Assembly: GCA_947584295.1 (NCBI GenBank)
Contig: CANPWM010000021.1
Location: forward strand, 1 to 33,765
DNA length: 33,765 nucleotides
Direction: 5' to 3'
Source of the DNA: an uncultured Oscillospiraceae bacterium
GTDB lineage: Bacteria; Bacillota; Clostridia; Oscillospirales; Oscillospiraceae
The notes beneath the pieces are model-generated. The model made no database searches. It had not been told where the DNA came from and worked only from the letters and a program-made list of their open reading frames with translations. Within the stretch, counting starts at the first letter, position 1. The number at the start of each line of letters is the position of its first letter. Of this stretch, positions 1 to 7,423 are shown piece by piece. The translations under genes were made by a program, and so were the position numbers.

Positions 1-162
1 CTGCGGGAGAACCCCGCGCCCTTTTACGAGGGCCAGCGGGTGACGGTGCCGGTCAGCGTCCTGTGTACCGCCCCCGCCCCGGTGGAGCTGTTGAGCCGCT
101 ATTACCAGACCCCCCTATCCTCGATTTATATATCCTCCCACCGCGCCAATATTGTCTTTTAA
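1..162 (+). CDS. C-terminal 53 residues of an unidentified protein
   Basis: Frame 1 is open from the first base to a TAA at 160-162, so this is the 3' end of a gene that starts outside the window. The visible tail carries a hydrophobic beta-like stretch (VTVPVSVLC) and ends in NIVF. I do not recognise the family and give no function. It is taken as real because it is immediately followed by a perfect terminator hairpin in the same direction. Confidence 0.6.
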   Translation: MRENPAPFYEGQRVTVPVSVLCTAPAPVELLSRYYQTPLSSIYISSHRANIVF

Positions 163-164
163 CA

Positions 165-198
165 TTCCGGGATCCCCAGGGATCCCGGAACATTTTTT
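165..198 (+). terminator. Rho-independent terminator of the first partial gene
   Basis: A perfect 10-bp inverted repeat, TTCCGGGATC (165-174) with GATCCCGGAA (181-190), is followed after two bases by six T (193-198). It starts three bases after the stop codon. Confidence 0.9.
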
Positions 199-239
199 CG
201 GATTTTCATGATTTTTTCGCTGATTTTTCAAAAATAAGC

Positions 240-269
240 TTGACAAGGGGAGAGAAAATGGAATAAAAT
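240..269 (+). promoter_or_regulatory. Probable promoter of the ABC exporter operon
   Basis: TTGACA at 240-245 and TAAAAT at 264-269, spaced 18 bp. It is the only good sigma-A site between the terminator at 198 and the ABC operon. It would give a long leader of about 180 nt. That leader holds an 8-bp GC hairpin, CGCGCGGG (315-322) with CCCGCGCG (338-345), but I recognise no riboswitch class in it. Confidence 0.6.
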
Positions 270-452
270 AAATTTCCTTTTCGCCCTTTTGGGGCGGGGA
301 GAGGTATTCCGTCGCGCGCGGGAGAGGGTCGTTGCCGCCCGCGCGGTTCCTGATGAAATATTGCCCGGTACCCTTAAGGCCATGAAGGTTCCCAATGCCT
401 TCCGCTGACCTGACCGGCCCGGGGCCATTTCAGAAAAGGAGCAAATACTACT

Positions 453-1250
453 ATGATAGAAATGCGAGGGATCAACAAGACATACCGGGTCCGGCGGCGG
501 GAGGCGGGCCTGCATAACGCGGTAAAGAGCCTTTTCTCCCGTGAGTACACCGAGATCCCGGCCCTCCGGGACATGACCTTCACCATTCCCGACGGCCAGA
601 TCGTGGGCTACATCGGCCCCAACGGGGCGGGGAAGTCCACCACCATCAAGATCCTCTCCGGGATCCTCCGGCCGGACAGCGGGGAGTGTACGGTGAACGG
701 CCTTGTCCCCTGGGAGGACAGGAAAAGGCACGTTTCACGGCTGGGCGTGGTGTTCGGCCAGCGCAGCCAGCTGTGGTGGGATGTGCCGGTCATCGACTCC
801 ATGGAGCTGCTGCGGGACATCTACCGGGTGCCGGAGGCGCGGTATCAGGAGAATCTGGAAAGGCTCACGGCCCTGCTGGATCTGGCGGAGCTGCTGAAAA
901 CCCCGGCCCGTATGCTCTCCCTGGGCCAGCGGATGCGGTGCGAGATAGCCGCGTCGCTTCTCCACTCGCCGGAGGTGCTTTTCCTGGACGAACCAACCAT
1001 CGGGCTCGACGCGGTGAGCAAGCTGAAGGTGCGGGAATTTATCCTGGAGCAGAACAGGCTCTGCGGCACCACGGTGATCCTCACCACCCACGATATGCAG
1101 GACGTGGACGCCCTCTGCTCCCGCGTCCTGCTCATCGGCAAGGGCAGGCTCCTGCTGGACGGCAGTACCGCCCAGATTCGGGCCATGGCGGGAGAGAACC
1201 TGTCCACCGAGGAATCCGTAGCGGATCTTTACCGCCGGTTCGGGATCTGA
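453..1250 (+). CDS. ABC transporter ATP-binding protein (COG4586-like, ABC-2 exporter)
   Basis: ATPase of an ABC-2 type export system, 265 residues, cytoplasmic. Walker A GPNGAGKS is at residues 55-62, the signature-like LSLGQRMR follows, then Walker B with its catalytic Glu (LFLDEP) and the H-loop region LTTHD. The Q-loop segment FGQRSQLWWD is characteristic of the COG4586 group, which pairs with COG4587 and COG3694 permeases. At 265 residues it is shorter than the usual roughly 320 of that family and lacks most of the C-terminal extension. A ribosome site AAAAGGAG lies 8-9 bases before the ATG. It is first in an operon with the next two genes. The transported substrate cannot be read from the sequence. 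Confidence 0.88.
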   Translation: MIEMRGINKTYRVRRREAGLHNAVKSLFSREYTEIPALRDMTFTIPDGQIVGYIGPNGAGKSTTIKILSGILRPDSGECTVNGLVPWEDRKRHVSRLGVVFGQRSQLWWDVPVIDSMELLRDIYRVPEARYQENLERLTALLDLAELLKTPARMLSLGQRMRCEIAASLLHSPEVLFLDEPTIGLDAVSKLKVREFILEQNRLCGTTVILTTHDMQDVDALCSRVLLIGKGRLLLDGSTAQIRAMAGENLSTEESVADLYRRFGI

Positions 1251-1258
1251 GGCGCGCC

Positions 1259-2062
1259 ATGAGAAAATATATATCCTTTTTCAAAATGCGCCTGATGGCC
1301 GGCCTGCAGTACAGGACGGCGGCCCTGGCGGGCCTCTCCACCCAATTCGTGTGGGGCGGCATGGAGATCCTGCTCTACCGGGCGCTGTGGAACGCCCACC
1401 CGGAGAGCTTCCCCATGGGGATTGAGGCCCTGGCGGCCTACATATGGCTCCAGCAGGCGTATCTCACCTTCTTCGCCCTGTGGCAGTGGGAGTGGGAGCT
1501 GGCGGAGTCCGTGCGCACCGGCACGGTGGCCTATGAGCTGACGCGCCCCACGGATCTTTACGGCATGTGGTTTGCCCGCTCATTGGCCTTACGGCTCAGC
1601 CGCGGGCTTCTCCGCGCGGCGCCGGTGATCGTACTGGGCGCGCTGATCCCGGCCCCCTGGGGCTTGCGGATCCGCGTCTCCCCGGCGGCGTTTCTCCTGT
1701 TTCTTGTCTCCTCCGCGCTGATGCTCACGGTGGTCTGCGCCTTTGTCATGCTGGTTTACGCGCTGACCTTCTTCCTTGAGGATTCCCGGGGCATCATGAT
1801 GCTGGGAGCGCCCGTGGCGGATCTTCTGGGCGGCGGGATCGTGCCGCTGCCGTTCCTCCCGGCGGGACTTCGCAAGATCGCGGAGCTATCGCCCTTCGGG
1901 GCCATGCAGAACGTGCCGCTCCGCATCTTCGGCGGGGACATCGCCGGGGCGGAGATCGCCCGGGCCATGGGCCTCCAGGTGTTCTGGACGGCGGCTATGA
2001 TCTGCGCGGGCTATGCCCTCATGCGGGCCGGTCTTCGCAGGGTTTGCGTGGCGGGAGGGTGA
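1259..2062 (+). CDS. ABC-2 family transporter permease (COG4587-like)
   Basis: Integral membrane subunit of the exporter, 267 residues. The ATG at 1259 lies 8 bases after the stop of the ATPase gene. The same reading frame is open much further upstream, but that part is only a shadow of the ATPase gene. Hydrophobic segments are spaced along the protein as expected for a six-helix ABC-2 permease, for example around AFLLFLVSSALMLTVVCAFVM and MGLQVFWTAAMICAGYALM. A short LTRPTDLY stretch after the second segment is typical of this family. It is inferred to pair with the downstream permease as a heterodimer. Substrate unknown. Confidence 0.82.
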   Translation: MRKYISFFKMRLMAGLQYRTAALAGLSTQFVWGGMEILLYRALWNAHPESFPMGIEALAAYIWLQQAYLTFFALWQWEWELAESVRTGTVAYELTRPTDLYGMWFARSLALRLSRGLLRAAPVIVLGALIPAPWGLRIRVSPAAFLLFLVSSALMLTVVCAFVMLVYALTFFLEDSRGIMMLGAPVADLLGGGIVPLPFLPAGLRKIAELSPFGAMQNVPLRIFGGDIAGAEIARAMGLQVFWTAAMICAGYALMRAGLRRVCVAGG

Positions 2063-2066
2063 TAGA

Positions 2067-2834
2067 ATGAAGCTCTACTTTCACTATATGGCCTTGCACA
2101 TCAAAAGCCGCATGGCCTACCGTTGGTCGTTTTTCATCGAATGTCTCGGACAGCTCCTCCTGGGACTGAACCTTTTCCTGGGGCTTGTGTTTCTCGCGGG
2201 CCGTTTCGGCGCGGTGGGCGGCTACTCCCTCCGGGAGTGCGCCCTGTGCTGTGGGGCGGTGCTGATGGCGTCCAGTCTGGCGGAGTGCTTTGGCCGGGGC
2301 TTTGACCATTTCGCCTATGTGCTGTCCTCGGCCCGGTTCGACAGGCTCTTAGTCCAGCCCAGGCCGCTGACGCTCCAGATCCTGTGTACGGAGCTGCGGC
2401 TCAATATGCTCCCGCGGATCCTTGAGGCGGCGGTGATGATCGCCTACGGGGCCGGGGCGGTGCGCTGGACGGTGGGGAAGTGCGCCGTGCTTCTCCTGAT
2501 GATCCTCGGCGGGGCGGGGGTGTTCTGCGGGCTGTTCCTGCTCTACGCCTCCCTGTGCTTCTTCACCCTGGAGGGGCTGGAGTTTATGAACATCTTCACC
2601 GACGGGGCGCGGGAGTACGGCAAGTACCCCTTCGGCGTCTACGGCAAGGGCGTTCTGTGGCTCCTGACGCTCCTGGTGCCTCTGGCCCTCTGCCAGCACT
2701 GGCCCCTGCAATATCTCCTGGATCGAGGCCCCTGGTGGTACGGCCTCCTGCCGATGCTGGCCCAGCTTTTCCTGATCCCGTGCCTCCTTGCCTGGCGCGC
2801 CGGCGTCCGCCATTACCGCTCCACCGGGTCATAA
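2067..2834 (+). CDS. ABC-2 family transporter permease (COG3694-like)
   Basis: Second membrane subunit, 255 residues, starting at ATG 2067, four bases after the preceding stop. GGAGGGTGATAGA just upstream can act as ribosome site. It has several strongly hydrophobic segments and the internal motif LLVQPRPLTLQI, the counterpart of the RPTDL motif of its partner. Three genes in the order ATPase, permease, permease with almost no spacing are the standard layout of the COG4586-4587-3694 exporters. The operon ends here; the only hairpins beyond are the palindromic repeats, the first of which may act as terminator. Confidence 0.82.
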   Translation: MKLYFHYMALHIKSRMAYRWSFFIECLGQLLLGLNLFLGLVFLAGRFGAVGGYSLRECALCCGAVLMASSLAECFGRGFDHFAYVLSSARFDRLLVQPRPLTLQILCTELRLNMLPRILEAAVMIAYGAGAVRWTVGKCAVLLLMILGGAGVFCGLFLLYASLCFFTLEGLEFMNIFTDGAREYGKYPFGVYGKGVLWLLTLLVPLALCQHWPLQYLLDRGPWWYGLLPMLAQLFLIPCLLAWRAGVRHYRSTGS

Positions 2835-2868
2835 GCGAACGGAGAATCGCGTGTAGAACGGACTCTCT

Positions 2869-3433
2869 GCGGCTACGCCGCGTATTCCAATTTCGGGCGG
2901 GTTTAGAACCCGCCCCTACTGCTTTTTAGGAAATATTTCCTCCCTTTTCGCAGAATCTCCCATCAGAACTTGTAGGGGCCGCCTCTCCAGGCGGCCCACC
3001 GTATTCCCGTCAATCTTCCCTTAAACGCCGTACGGGCCGCCGCCCACGGCGGCCCATGTCATACGCAACGGTTCCCAATAATGATTTCGTTCACCCCAAA
3101 CGCATAATCTCCCGTACGGGCCGGACACCCGGCCGGCCCGCCAAACGAATTTCGATTCCGCCTCCCCAAAAGGTTGCGGCTACGCCGCGTATTTAAATTT
3201 TCGGGCCGCCAAGAGAGGCGGCCCCTACAAGCCTACTTGAAAGATTCTTCAAGAATAAAGGAAAATCTTCCTTAAAGACCGTAGGGGCGGGTTCAAAACC
3301 CGCCCACCGAATTCCTGAAAAACTTCCCCACAAGTTGTAGGGGCCGCCTTTTTAGGCGGCCCGTGGCACATCGAATTTCGCAACGGTTCATTCTTACGCT
3401 TTCGTAGGGGCCGCCCTCCCGGGCGGCCCCTAC
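2869..3433. repeat. Array of eight palindromic GGGCCGCC/GGGCGGG hairpin repeats
   Basis: This 670-base gap between convergent genes has no credible ORF and is filled with short palindromes. Hairpins are at 2895-2915, 2976-2997, 3034-3055, 3118-3139, 3203-3224, 3285-3305, 3341-3362 and 3404-3433. Most have the arms GGGCCGCC / GGCGGCCC; two have GGGCGGG / CCCGCCC. Several are preceded by GTAGG or followed by CCTAC. Between hairpins, AT-richer linkers recur, including GCGGCTACGCCGC (2869-2881 and 3176-3188) and CGCAACGGTTC (twice). Loops vary (TCTCCA, GCCCAC, AAGAGA, TTTTTA) while arms are conserved, the mark of repeats kept for their base pairing. Confidence 0.85.
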
Positions 3434-3502
3434 GCCGTTATTTGGAATTTTGGCAGTTAACGAAACAGGCCAACCAGTCAACACACAGTTCCGCCCGACT
3501 TT

Positions 3503-4552
3503 TTATACGATCTTCTCCGTCCATGCCCGGAAGGCCGAGGGGATAGCGTGTTCCCGGAAAAGCTCCCCGGCGGTGCGCCAGGTAAGCTCCGGGATCGCCC
3601 TGTCGCACAGTATGAGCAGGCCCCGCATCTGCCACTCCACATGGGTAAAGAGGTGCCTGGCCTCCCCCCACGGCTCCACGGACCGCGGCTCCGCCCCCCA
3701 TTCGCCAAGCAGCGCCTTGGCCTCCTCCGGGTTCAGAAGGCCCTCCACGTTGGGGTATTCCCACATACCCGCCAGCAGGCCCTTCTCCGCCCGCCGCCGG
3801 ACAGCCCAGCGGTCGCCGCACCGCAGCAGAAGCACCGTACGTTCCTCCACCCGCCGGGGCTTTGGCTGGGAACGCACAGGCAGGGCGGCCTGCTCCCCCC
3901 GTTCCCGGGCAAGACACAGCTCCGCCAGGGGACAGGCCGAACACCTGGCCCCCTCCCTGGGCAGACAGACCGTCTCGCCAAGCTCCATCAGCCCCTCAGT
4001 CAGCAGGGCCGCGTCCTCCCCAGAGGGGTATAGCCCCCGCAGAAGCCCGGTGACCCAAACGCGCGTATCAGGCGCCAGAGCGTCGTCCCACCGCGCCGTC
4101 AGGCGCAGGATCACCCGCAGTACGTTCCCGTCCACCGCCGGTTCCGGCTGTCCAAAAGCCAGGGAGGCGATGGCCCCGGCGGTGTAGTCCCCGATGCCCG
4201 GGAGCTTCCTCAGCTCCTGGGCGGAGGAGGGCAGCGCCCCGCCGTACTGTTCTGCCACCACCCTGGCGGACTTTTGCAGATTCCTGGCGCGGCTATAATA
4301 GCCCAGCCCCTCCCACAGCTTCAAAAGCTCCTCCTGGGACACCTCCGCCAAGGCCCGCGCGTCGGGCAGGCGCTCCATGAACCGTAGATAGTAGGGAATG
4401 GCCGCCTCGATCCGCGTCTGCTGGAGCATGATCTCCGACACCCACACCGCGTAGGGCGTGGGCCTGTCCCGCCAGGGCAGGGGACGGCGGTTGACCCGGT
4501 GCCACGCCAAAAGCCGTGGGATCGCGGCGCCGATCCGCTCCTTCTCCGTCAT
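3503..4552 (-). CDS. mutY: A/G-specific adenine DNA glycosylase MutY
   Basis: Base-excision repair enzyme that removes adenine mispaired with 8-oxoguanine, 349 residues. Catalytic Glu40 sits in WVSEIMLQQT, the helix-hairpin-helix is LPGIGDYTAGA (117-127), and the catalytic Asp is D141 in VDGNV. The iron-sulfur cluster cysteines are C196, C204, C207 and C213; the first spacing is seven residues where E. coli MutY has six. The C-terminal part (from about 230) matches the NUDIX-like 8-oxoG recognition domain in position and ends conventionally. I chose ATG 4552 because AGGAGG lies 8 bases before it; an in-frame TTG at 4576 has no such site. Transcribed alone from its own promoter. Confidence 0.95.
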   Translation of the reverse strand: MTEKERIGAAIPRLLAWHRVNRRPLPWRDRPTPYAVWVSEIMLQQTRIEAAIPYYLRFMERLPDARALAEVSQEELLKLWEGLGYYSRARNLQKSARVVAEQYGGALPSSAQELRKLPGIGDYTAGAIASLAFGQPEPAVDGNVLRVILRLTARWDDALAPDTRVWVTGLLRGLYPSGEDAALLTEGLMELGETVCLPREGARCSACPLAELCLARERGEQAALPVRSQPKPRRVEERTVLLLRCGDRWAVRRRAEKGLLAGMWEYPNVEGLLNPEEAKALLGEWGAEPRSVEPWGEARHLFTHVEWQMRGLLILCDRAIPELTWRTAGELFREHAIPSAFRAWTEKIV

Positions 4553-4594
4553 GATAGCCGCCTCCTGTCCGCGCAATACGTTCTCTCAGGGGAC

Positions 4595-4623
4595 AGTATA
4601 CCACTTTTTCGCCTCATTGACAA
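4595..4623 (-). promoter_or_regulatory. mutY promoter
   Basis: On the minus strand TTGTCA (4623-4618) and TATACT (4600-4595) are separated by exactly 17 bp, 43 bases before the mutY start. Confidence 0.75.
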
Positions 4624-4675
4624 CAAATTGCGCCCACAGGCGCGGAATTTTCAGCTTGTCAAAAAATGTAAATTC

Positions 4676-4798
4676 GATTTTTTCCGGCGGCATGTACGTC
4701 GGAAAAAATCCCTTTTGTCGCACGAGTGTGTCCCTGCGGGACGCATGCAGGGCGACGGCAGGGAACAAATATCTGAATTTCGCAAAATTCAGATATTT
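4676..4798. repeat. Two unexplained inverted repeats in the mutY-marR gap
   Basis: The first pairs GATTTTTTCCG (4676-4686) with CGGAAAAAATC (4700-4710). The second is a perfect 14-bp stem, AAATATCTGAATTT (4767-4780) with AAATTCAGATATTT (4785-4798), loop CGCA. Neither belongs to a gene I can see. The gap 4624-4816 holds no credible ORF. Confidence 0.7.
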
Positions 4799-4816
4799 TT
4801 CCCGCACGTTCCCTTT

Positions 4817-4885
4817 TGTCGGAAAAAGCCCGTCAGGGCTTTTTCGACAGCCTCAAAATCGCGGGGACGCATGTCCCCGCGATTT
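4817..4885 (-). terminator. Two successive hairpins ending the citrate synthase-marR operon
   Basis: Read on the minus strand, the first hairpin after the marR stop pairs AAATCGCGGGGAC with GTCCCCGCGATTT (4885-4856). The second has TGTCGAAAAAGCCC with GGGCTTTTTcCGACA (4849-4817, one bulged base) and ends in a T-run, making it the better intrinsic terminator. Confidence 0.75.
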
Positions 4886-4891
4886 CGCTCG

Positions 4892-5335
4892 TTACGCCTC
4901 TTTGGATTCTTTCAGTATCTCGGCGATCTTTCGCACCGTCTCCATGGCCCGCTCCAGATCGCGCGGGTCGATCTCCGCCCTGACGCGCTCATAGGCGGTA
5001 TTCATACCGCGCCGCTCGCTGTCCATAAGCTCCACCGCCTTGCTGGTGAGCTTGACGTAGGTCTGACCGGCGGTTCGATCCGTTTTCCAGGTCACAAGCC
5101 CCTTGTCCTGAAGCCGCTCGACGGTCTTGGACAGCGTCGGAATGGGTATGTCCAGGGCGGCGGACAGATCCGAAAGATACGTCCTGCCGGGCCTGCCCCG
5201 TTCCCCGGCGCGGCCCTCTATGGCGCTCAGCAGCAGGAAATCCGTGCGCTTGATGGTGTTGAAGATCCTGTCGCTGTTGAAATACTCTAAGAAGAACCGC
5301 TCCCCGGCCCCTTTACCGATCCTGTTTTCGTCCAT
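4892..5335 (-). CDS. MarR family transcriptional regulator
   Basis: DNA-binding regulator of 147 residues. The winged helix-turn-helix lies around residues 55-100 (LSDLSAALDIPIPTLSKTVERLQDKGLV), followed by the wing (KTDRTAGQTYVKLTSKA) and a C-terminal dimerisation helix. AAGGAG sits 7 bases before the ATG. It starts 12 bases after the citrate synthase stop, so it is the second gene of that transcript. This suggests regulation of, or coordination with, that enzyme, but the target and the ligand are not visible. The N-terminal helix contains DFLLLSAIEG, the usual dimer-interface part. Confidence 0.85.
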   Translation of the reverse strand: MDENRIGKGAGERFFLEYFNSDRIFNTIKRTDFLLLSAIEGRAGERGRPGRTYLSDLSAALDIPIPTLSKTVERLQDKGLVTWKTDRTAGQTYVKLTSKAVELMDSERRGMNTAYERVRAEIDPRDLERAMETVRKIAEILKESKEA

Positions 5336-5347
5336 TTTCCGCTCCTT

Positions 5348-6697
5348 TCACCGTTCCTCGATTTTCCTGTACGTCCGCCTCCGGCACAGGCTCTTGTAGG
5401 CGGGGCGAATGATCTTGTTGGCGCTGACCAGCTCCTCCAGCCTGTGGGCGCTCCACCCGGCGATCCGCGCCACGGCGAAGATGGGTGTAAAAAGCTCCAC
5501 GGGGATCCCCAGCATATCGTAGACAAAGCCGCTGTAAAAGTCCACATTGGGGCTGACGCCCTTGTAGATCCGGCGCTTCCGGGCGATGAGCCGTGGCGCC
5601 AGCTTCTCGATGGCGTTATAGAGGGCCAGATCCTTCTCCCGGCCCTTCTCCCGGGCCAGCATCTCCACAAAGCCCTTGAACACCACCTCCCGGGGGTCGG
5701 ACAGGGAATAGACCGCGTGGCCCATGCCGTAGATGAGGCCCTTCCCGTCAAACGCCTCCCCGGACAGGAGCCGGGAGAGATAGGCCGAGACCTCGTCCTC
5801 GTCCGCCCAGTCGCGGACGTTTGCCCTGATGTCCTCCATCATGCGCATCACCATGATGTTGGCGCCGCCGTGCCGCGCGCCCTTCAGGGAGCAGAGCGCC
5901 GCCGCCATGGCCGAGTAGGTGTCGGAGCCGGAGGAGGTGACCACCCGGGTGGTGAAGGTGGAGTTGTTGCCGCCGCCATGCTCGGCGTGGAGGAGGAGCG
6001 CCACGTCCAGAACACGCGCCTCCAGCTCGGTGTAGTCCATGCCGGGCCGCAGCAGCCGCAGAAAATTCTCCGCCGTGGAGAGCGCCGGGTCAGGCCGGTG
6101 GATATACATACTGCCTCCCTGCTCGTAGTGGTTATAGGCGTGGTGGGCGTACACCGCCAGCATGGGGAACACGCTGATAAGCTGTACGCACTGCCGCAGG
6201 ACGTTGGGCAGGCTCAGATCCCCGGCCAGCGGATCGTAGGAGGCCAGCGTCAGAACGCTCCTGGTCATGGAATTCATAATGTCCGCGCTGGGGGCCTTCA
6301 TGATAACGTCCCGGGTGAAGTTGGTGGGCATCATGCGCTTCTCCGCCAGCACGCCGATGAACTCCTCCAGCCGCGCCGCGGTGGGCAGATCCCCAAAGAG
6401 CAGGAGATACGCCGCCTCCTCGAAGGTAAAGCGCGCGCTGCCGCGTATCAGCGCCCGCACGTCGTAGCCCCGGTACAGCAGCTCCCCGTCGCAGGGCGTT
6501 TTTACCCCGTCCAAATACTTGAAGGCCGTCACCTCGGAGATGTTGGTAAGGCCCGTGAGTACGCCCTTCCCGTTCTCGTCCCGCAGTCCCGTCTTGACGC
6601 CGAATTCCGCGTACAGCTCCCGGCTGATCACGTCGTTTTCCGCGCAAAGGGCCGCCTGCTCCTGAAAATACCGCTCATTCGTCATGGTTTCGTCCAT
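5348..6697 (-). CDS. Citrate/2-methylcitrate synthase family protein, probable citrate synthase
   Basis: Condenses oxaloacetate with acetyl-CoA to citrate, 449 residues. Family landmarks are HAEHGGGNNSTF, GARHGGAN, the active-site block GMGHAVYSLSDPRE and the catalytic Asp in SPNVDFYSGFVYDMLGIP. It is slightly longer than the approximately 370-430 usual for bacteria because of an N-terminal helical extension. I chose ATG 6697: AAGGAG lies seven bases upstream, whereas the upstream in-frame start at 6736 has none. A MarR gene follows 12 bases later. With PEPCK nearby it would support oxaloacetate and glutamate supply, an inference. A 2-methylcitrate synthase role cannot be excluded from sequence, but no other methylcitrate genes are present. 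Confidence 0.88.
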   Translation of the reverse strand: MDETMTNERYFQEQAALCAENDVISRELYAEFGVKTGLRDENGKGVLTGLTNISEVTAFKYLDGVKTPCDGELLYRGYDVRALIRGSARFTFEEAAYLLLFGDLPTAARLEEFIGVLAEKRMMPTNFTRDVIMKAPSADIMNSMTRSVLTLASYDPLAGDLSLPNVLRQCVQLISVFPMLAVYAHHAYNHYEQGGSMYIHRPDPALSTAENFLRLLRPGMDYTELEARVLDVALLLHAEHGGGNNSTFTTRVVTSSGSDTYSAMAAALCSLKGARHGGANIMVMRMMEDIRANVRDWADEDEVSAYLSRLLSGEAFDGKGLIYGMGHAVYSLSDPREVVFKGFVEMLAREKGREKDLALYNAIEKLAPRLIARKRRIYKGVSPNVDFYSGFVYDMLGIPVELFTPIFAVARIAGWSAHRLEELVSANKIIRPAYKSLCRRRTYRKIEER

Positions 6698-6769
6698 CGT
6701 TCCGCTCCTTTTCATCAATCGCACGTTCGATAACATACCTGATCCTGTCAGCTGAGAAGATATAAAACA

Positions 6770-6791
6770 GCCGCAGCGTGTGAGCTGCGGC
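6770..6791 (-). terminator. Terminator of the second marR gene
   Basis: On the minus strand GCCGCAGC and GCTGCGGC (arms 6791-6784 and 6777-6770) are followed by TGTTTTAT. It begins eight bases after the marR stop and precedes citrate synthase, so the two genes are probably separate transcripts or coupled by readthrough. Confidence 0.65.
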
Positions 6792-6798
6792 CTTGTGT

Positions 6799-7221
6799 CT
6801 ATTTCCGGTCATTGCAGATCTCGTTCATTCGTTTTAAAAGCCGGATAAGCTCAGAGGCGTCCTCCGGCCCCAGGGCCCGCAGTACGCCGGAGAGGGCCTC
6901 CACCGTCTGATCCCGCCGCCGGGAGATCTCCTGAAGCCCCGCGCCGGTCAGGGTGACAAGGGTATGGCGGTTGTCCGAGGCGTCGTCCCGCCGCTCAATC
7001 CAGCCCTTCTCCTCCATATCCCTCAGCATGGCGGCGATCCGCGCCGTGCTGACGGACAGCTCGTCGCTCAGCTGGCCGGGATACGCCCCGCCGCAGCTTT
7101 GCAGATAGTAGAGGGCCAGAAGCTCCCCCCGGGCCAGCTTCGCCGCCTGCCGCCAGAGGCCGCTTTTGAACTGCTCGGCCCGAAGCCCCAAAAGCTCATC
7201 GGCCAATTGTCTGTATTCCAT
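6799..7221 (-). CDS. MarR family transcriptional regulator, probably autoregulated
   Basis: DNA-binding regulator of 140 residues. The N-terminal dimerisation helices run to about residue 35, the winged helix-turn-helix (YPGQLSDELSVSTARIAAMLRDMEEKGWI) occupies about 47-75, the wing is ERRDDASDNRHTLVTLT and a C-terminal helix closes the protein. The DNR..LVTLT wing is the classic MarR signature. Its ribosome site is weak (GGAG). The promoter is near consensus and has a symmetrical operator lying on the -10 element, which points to repression of its own gene. It faces the same way as citrate synthase downstream, but a hairpin separates them. Target genes cannot be assigned. Confidence 0.87.
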   Translation of the reverse strand: MEYRQLADELLGLRAEQFKSGLWRQAAKLARGELLALYYLQSCGGAYPGQLSDELSVSTARIAAMLRDMEEKGWIERRDDASDNRHTLVTLTGAGLQEISRRRDQTVEALSGVLRALGPEDASELIRLLKRMNEICNDRK

Positions 7222-7272
7222 GCACAGCTCCGTATGTACGGGGATCTCCCGCCCGCAAGGACGGCAATTCCC

Positions 7273-7315
7273 TAATAGTATTAGCTATTATACCCCCTTT
7301 CGCCCGCCCTGTCAA
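7273..7315 (-). promoter_or_regulatory. marR promoter with overlapping operator
   Basis: On the minus strand TTGACA (7315-7310) and TATAAT (7292-7287) are 17 bp apart, a perfect sigma-A promoter. The inverted repeat TAATAG-n6-CTATTA (7273-7290) overlaps the last bases of the -10 element, the expected place for MarR repression. Confidence 0.85.
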
Positions 7316-7347
7316 GGGCTATCCTTTCCGAAAATCAGGAAACAAAC

Positions 7348-7373
7348 AAGCGCGCCCCTTTTGGGACGCGCTT
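7348..7373 (-). terminator. Terminator of the PEP carboxykinase gene
   Basis: Minus strand: AAGCGCGtCCC pairs with GGGgCGCGCTT around an AAAA loop, followed by GTTTGTTT. It lies 50 bases after the stop codon. Confidence 0.8.
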
Positions 7374-7423
7374 GAGCTGCTTAAGTTTTAAGGGTATAAG
7401 GGTAAGTTTTTTAAGAAACGGGC

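Noticed and set aside
270-452. Leader of the ABC operon considered as a riboswitch
   Set aside because: Only one 8-bp hairpin is clear and no conserved core of a known class could be matched by eye.
2869-3433. Palindromic array considered as a CRISPR
   Set aside because: Repeats are themselves full palindromes, spacing is irregular, linkers are partly shared and no cas gene is near.
5444-6733. Long plus-strand frame of 429 codons
   Set aside because: It is the shadow of citrate synthase: rich in His, Gly, Ala and Arg, without motifs, while the opposite strand has full family motifs.
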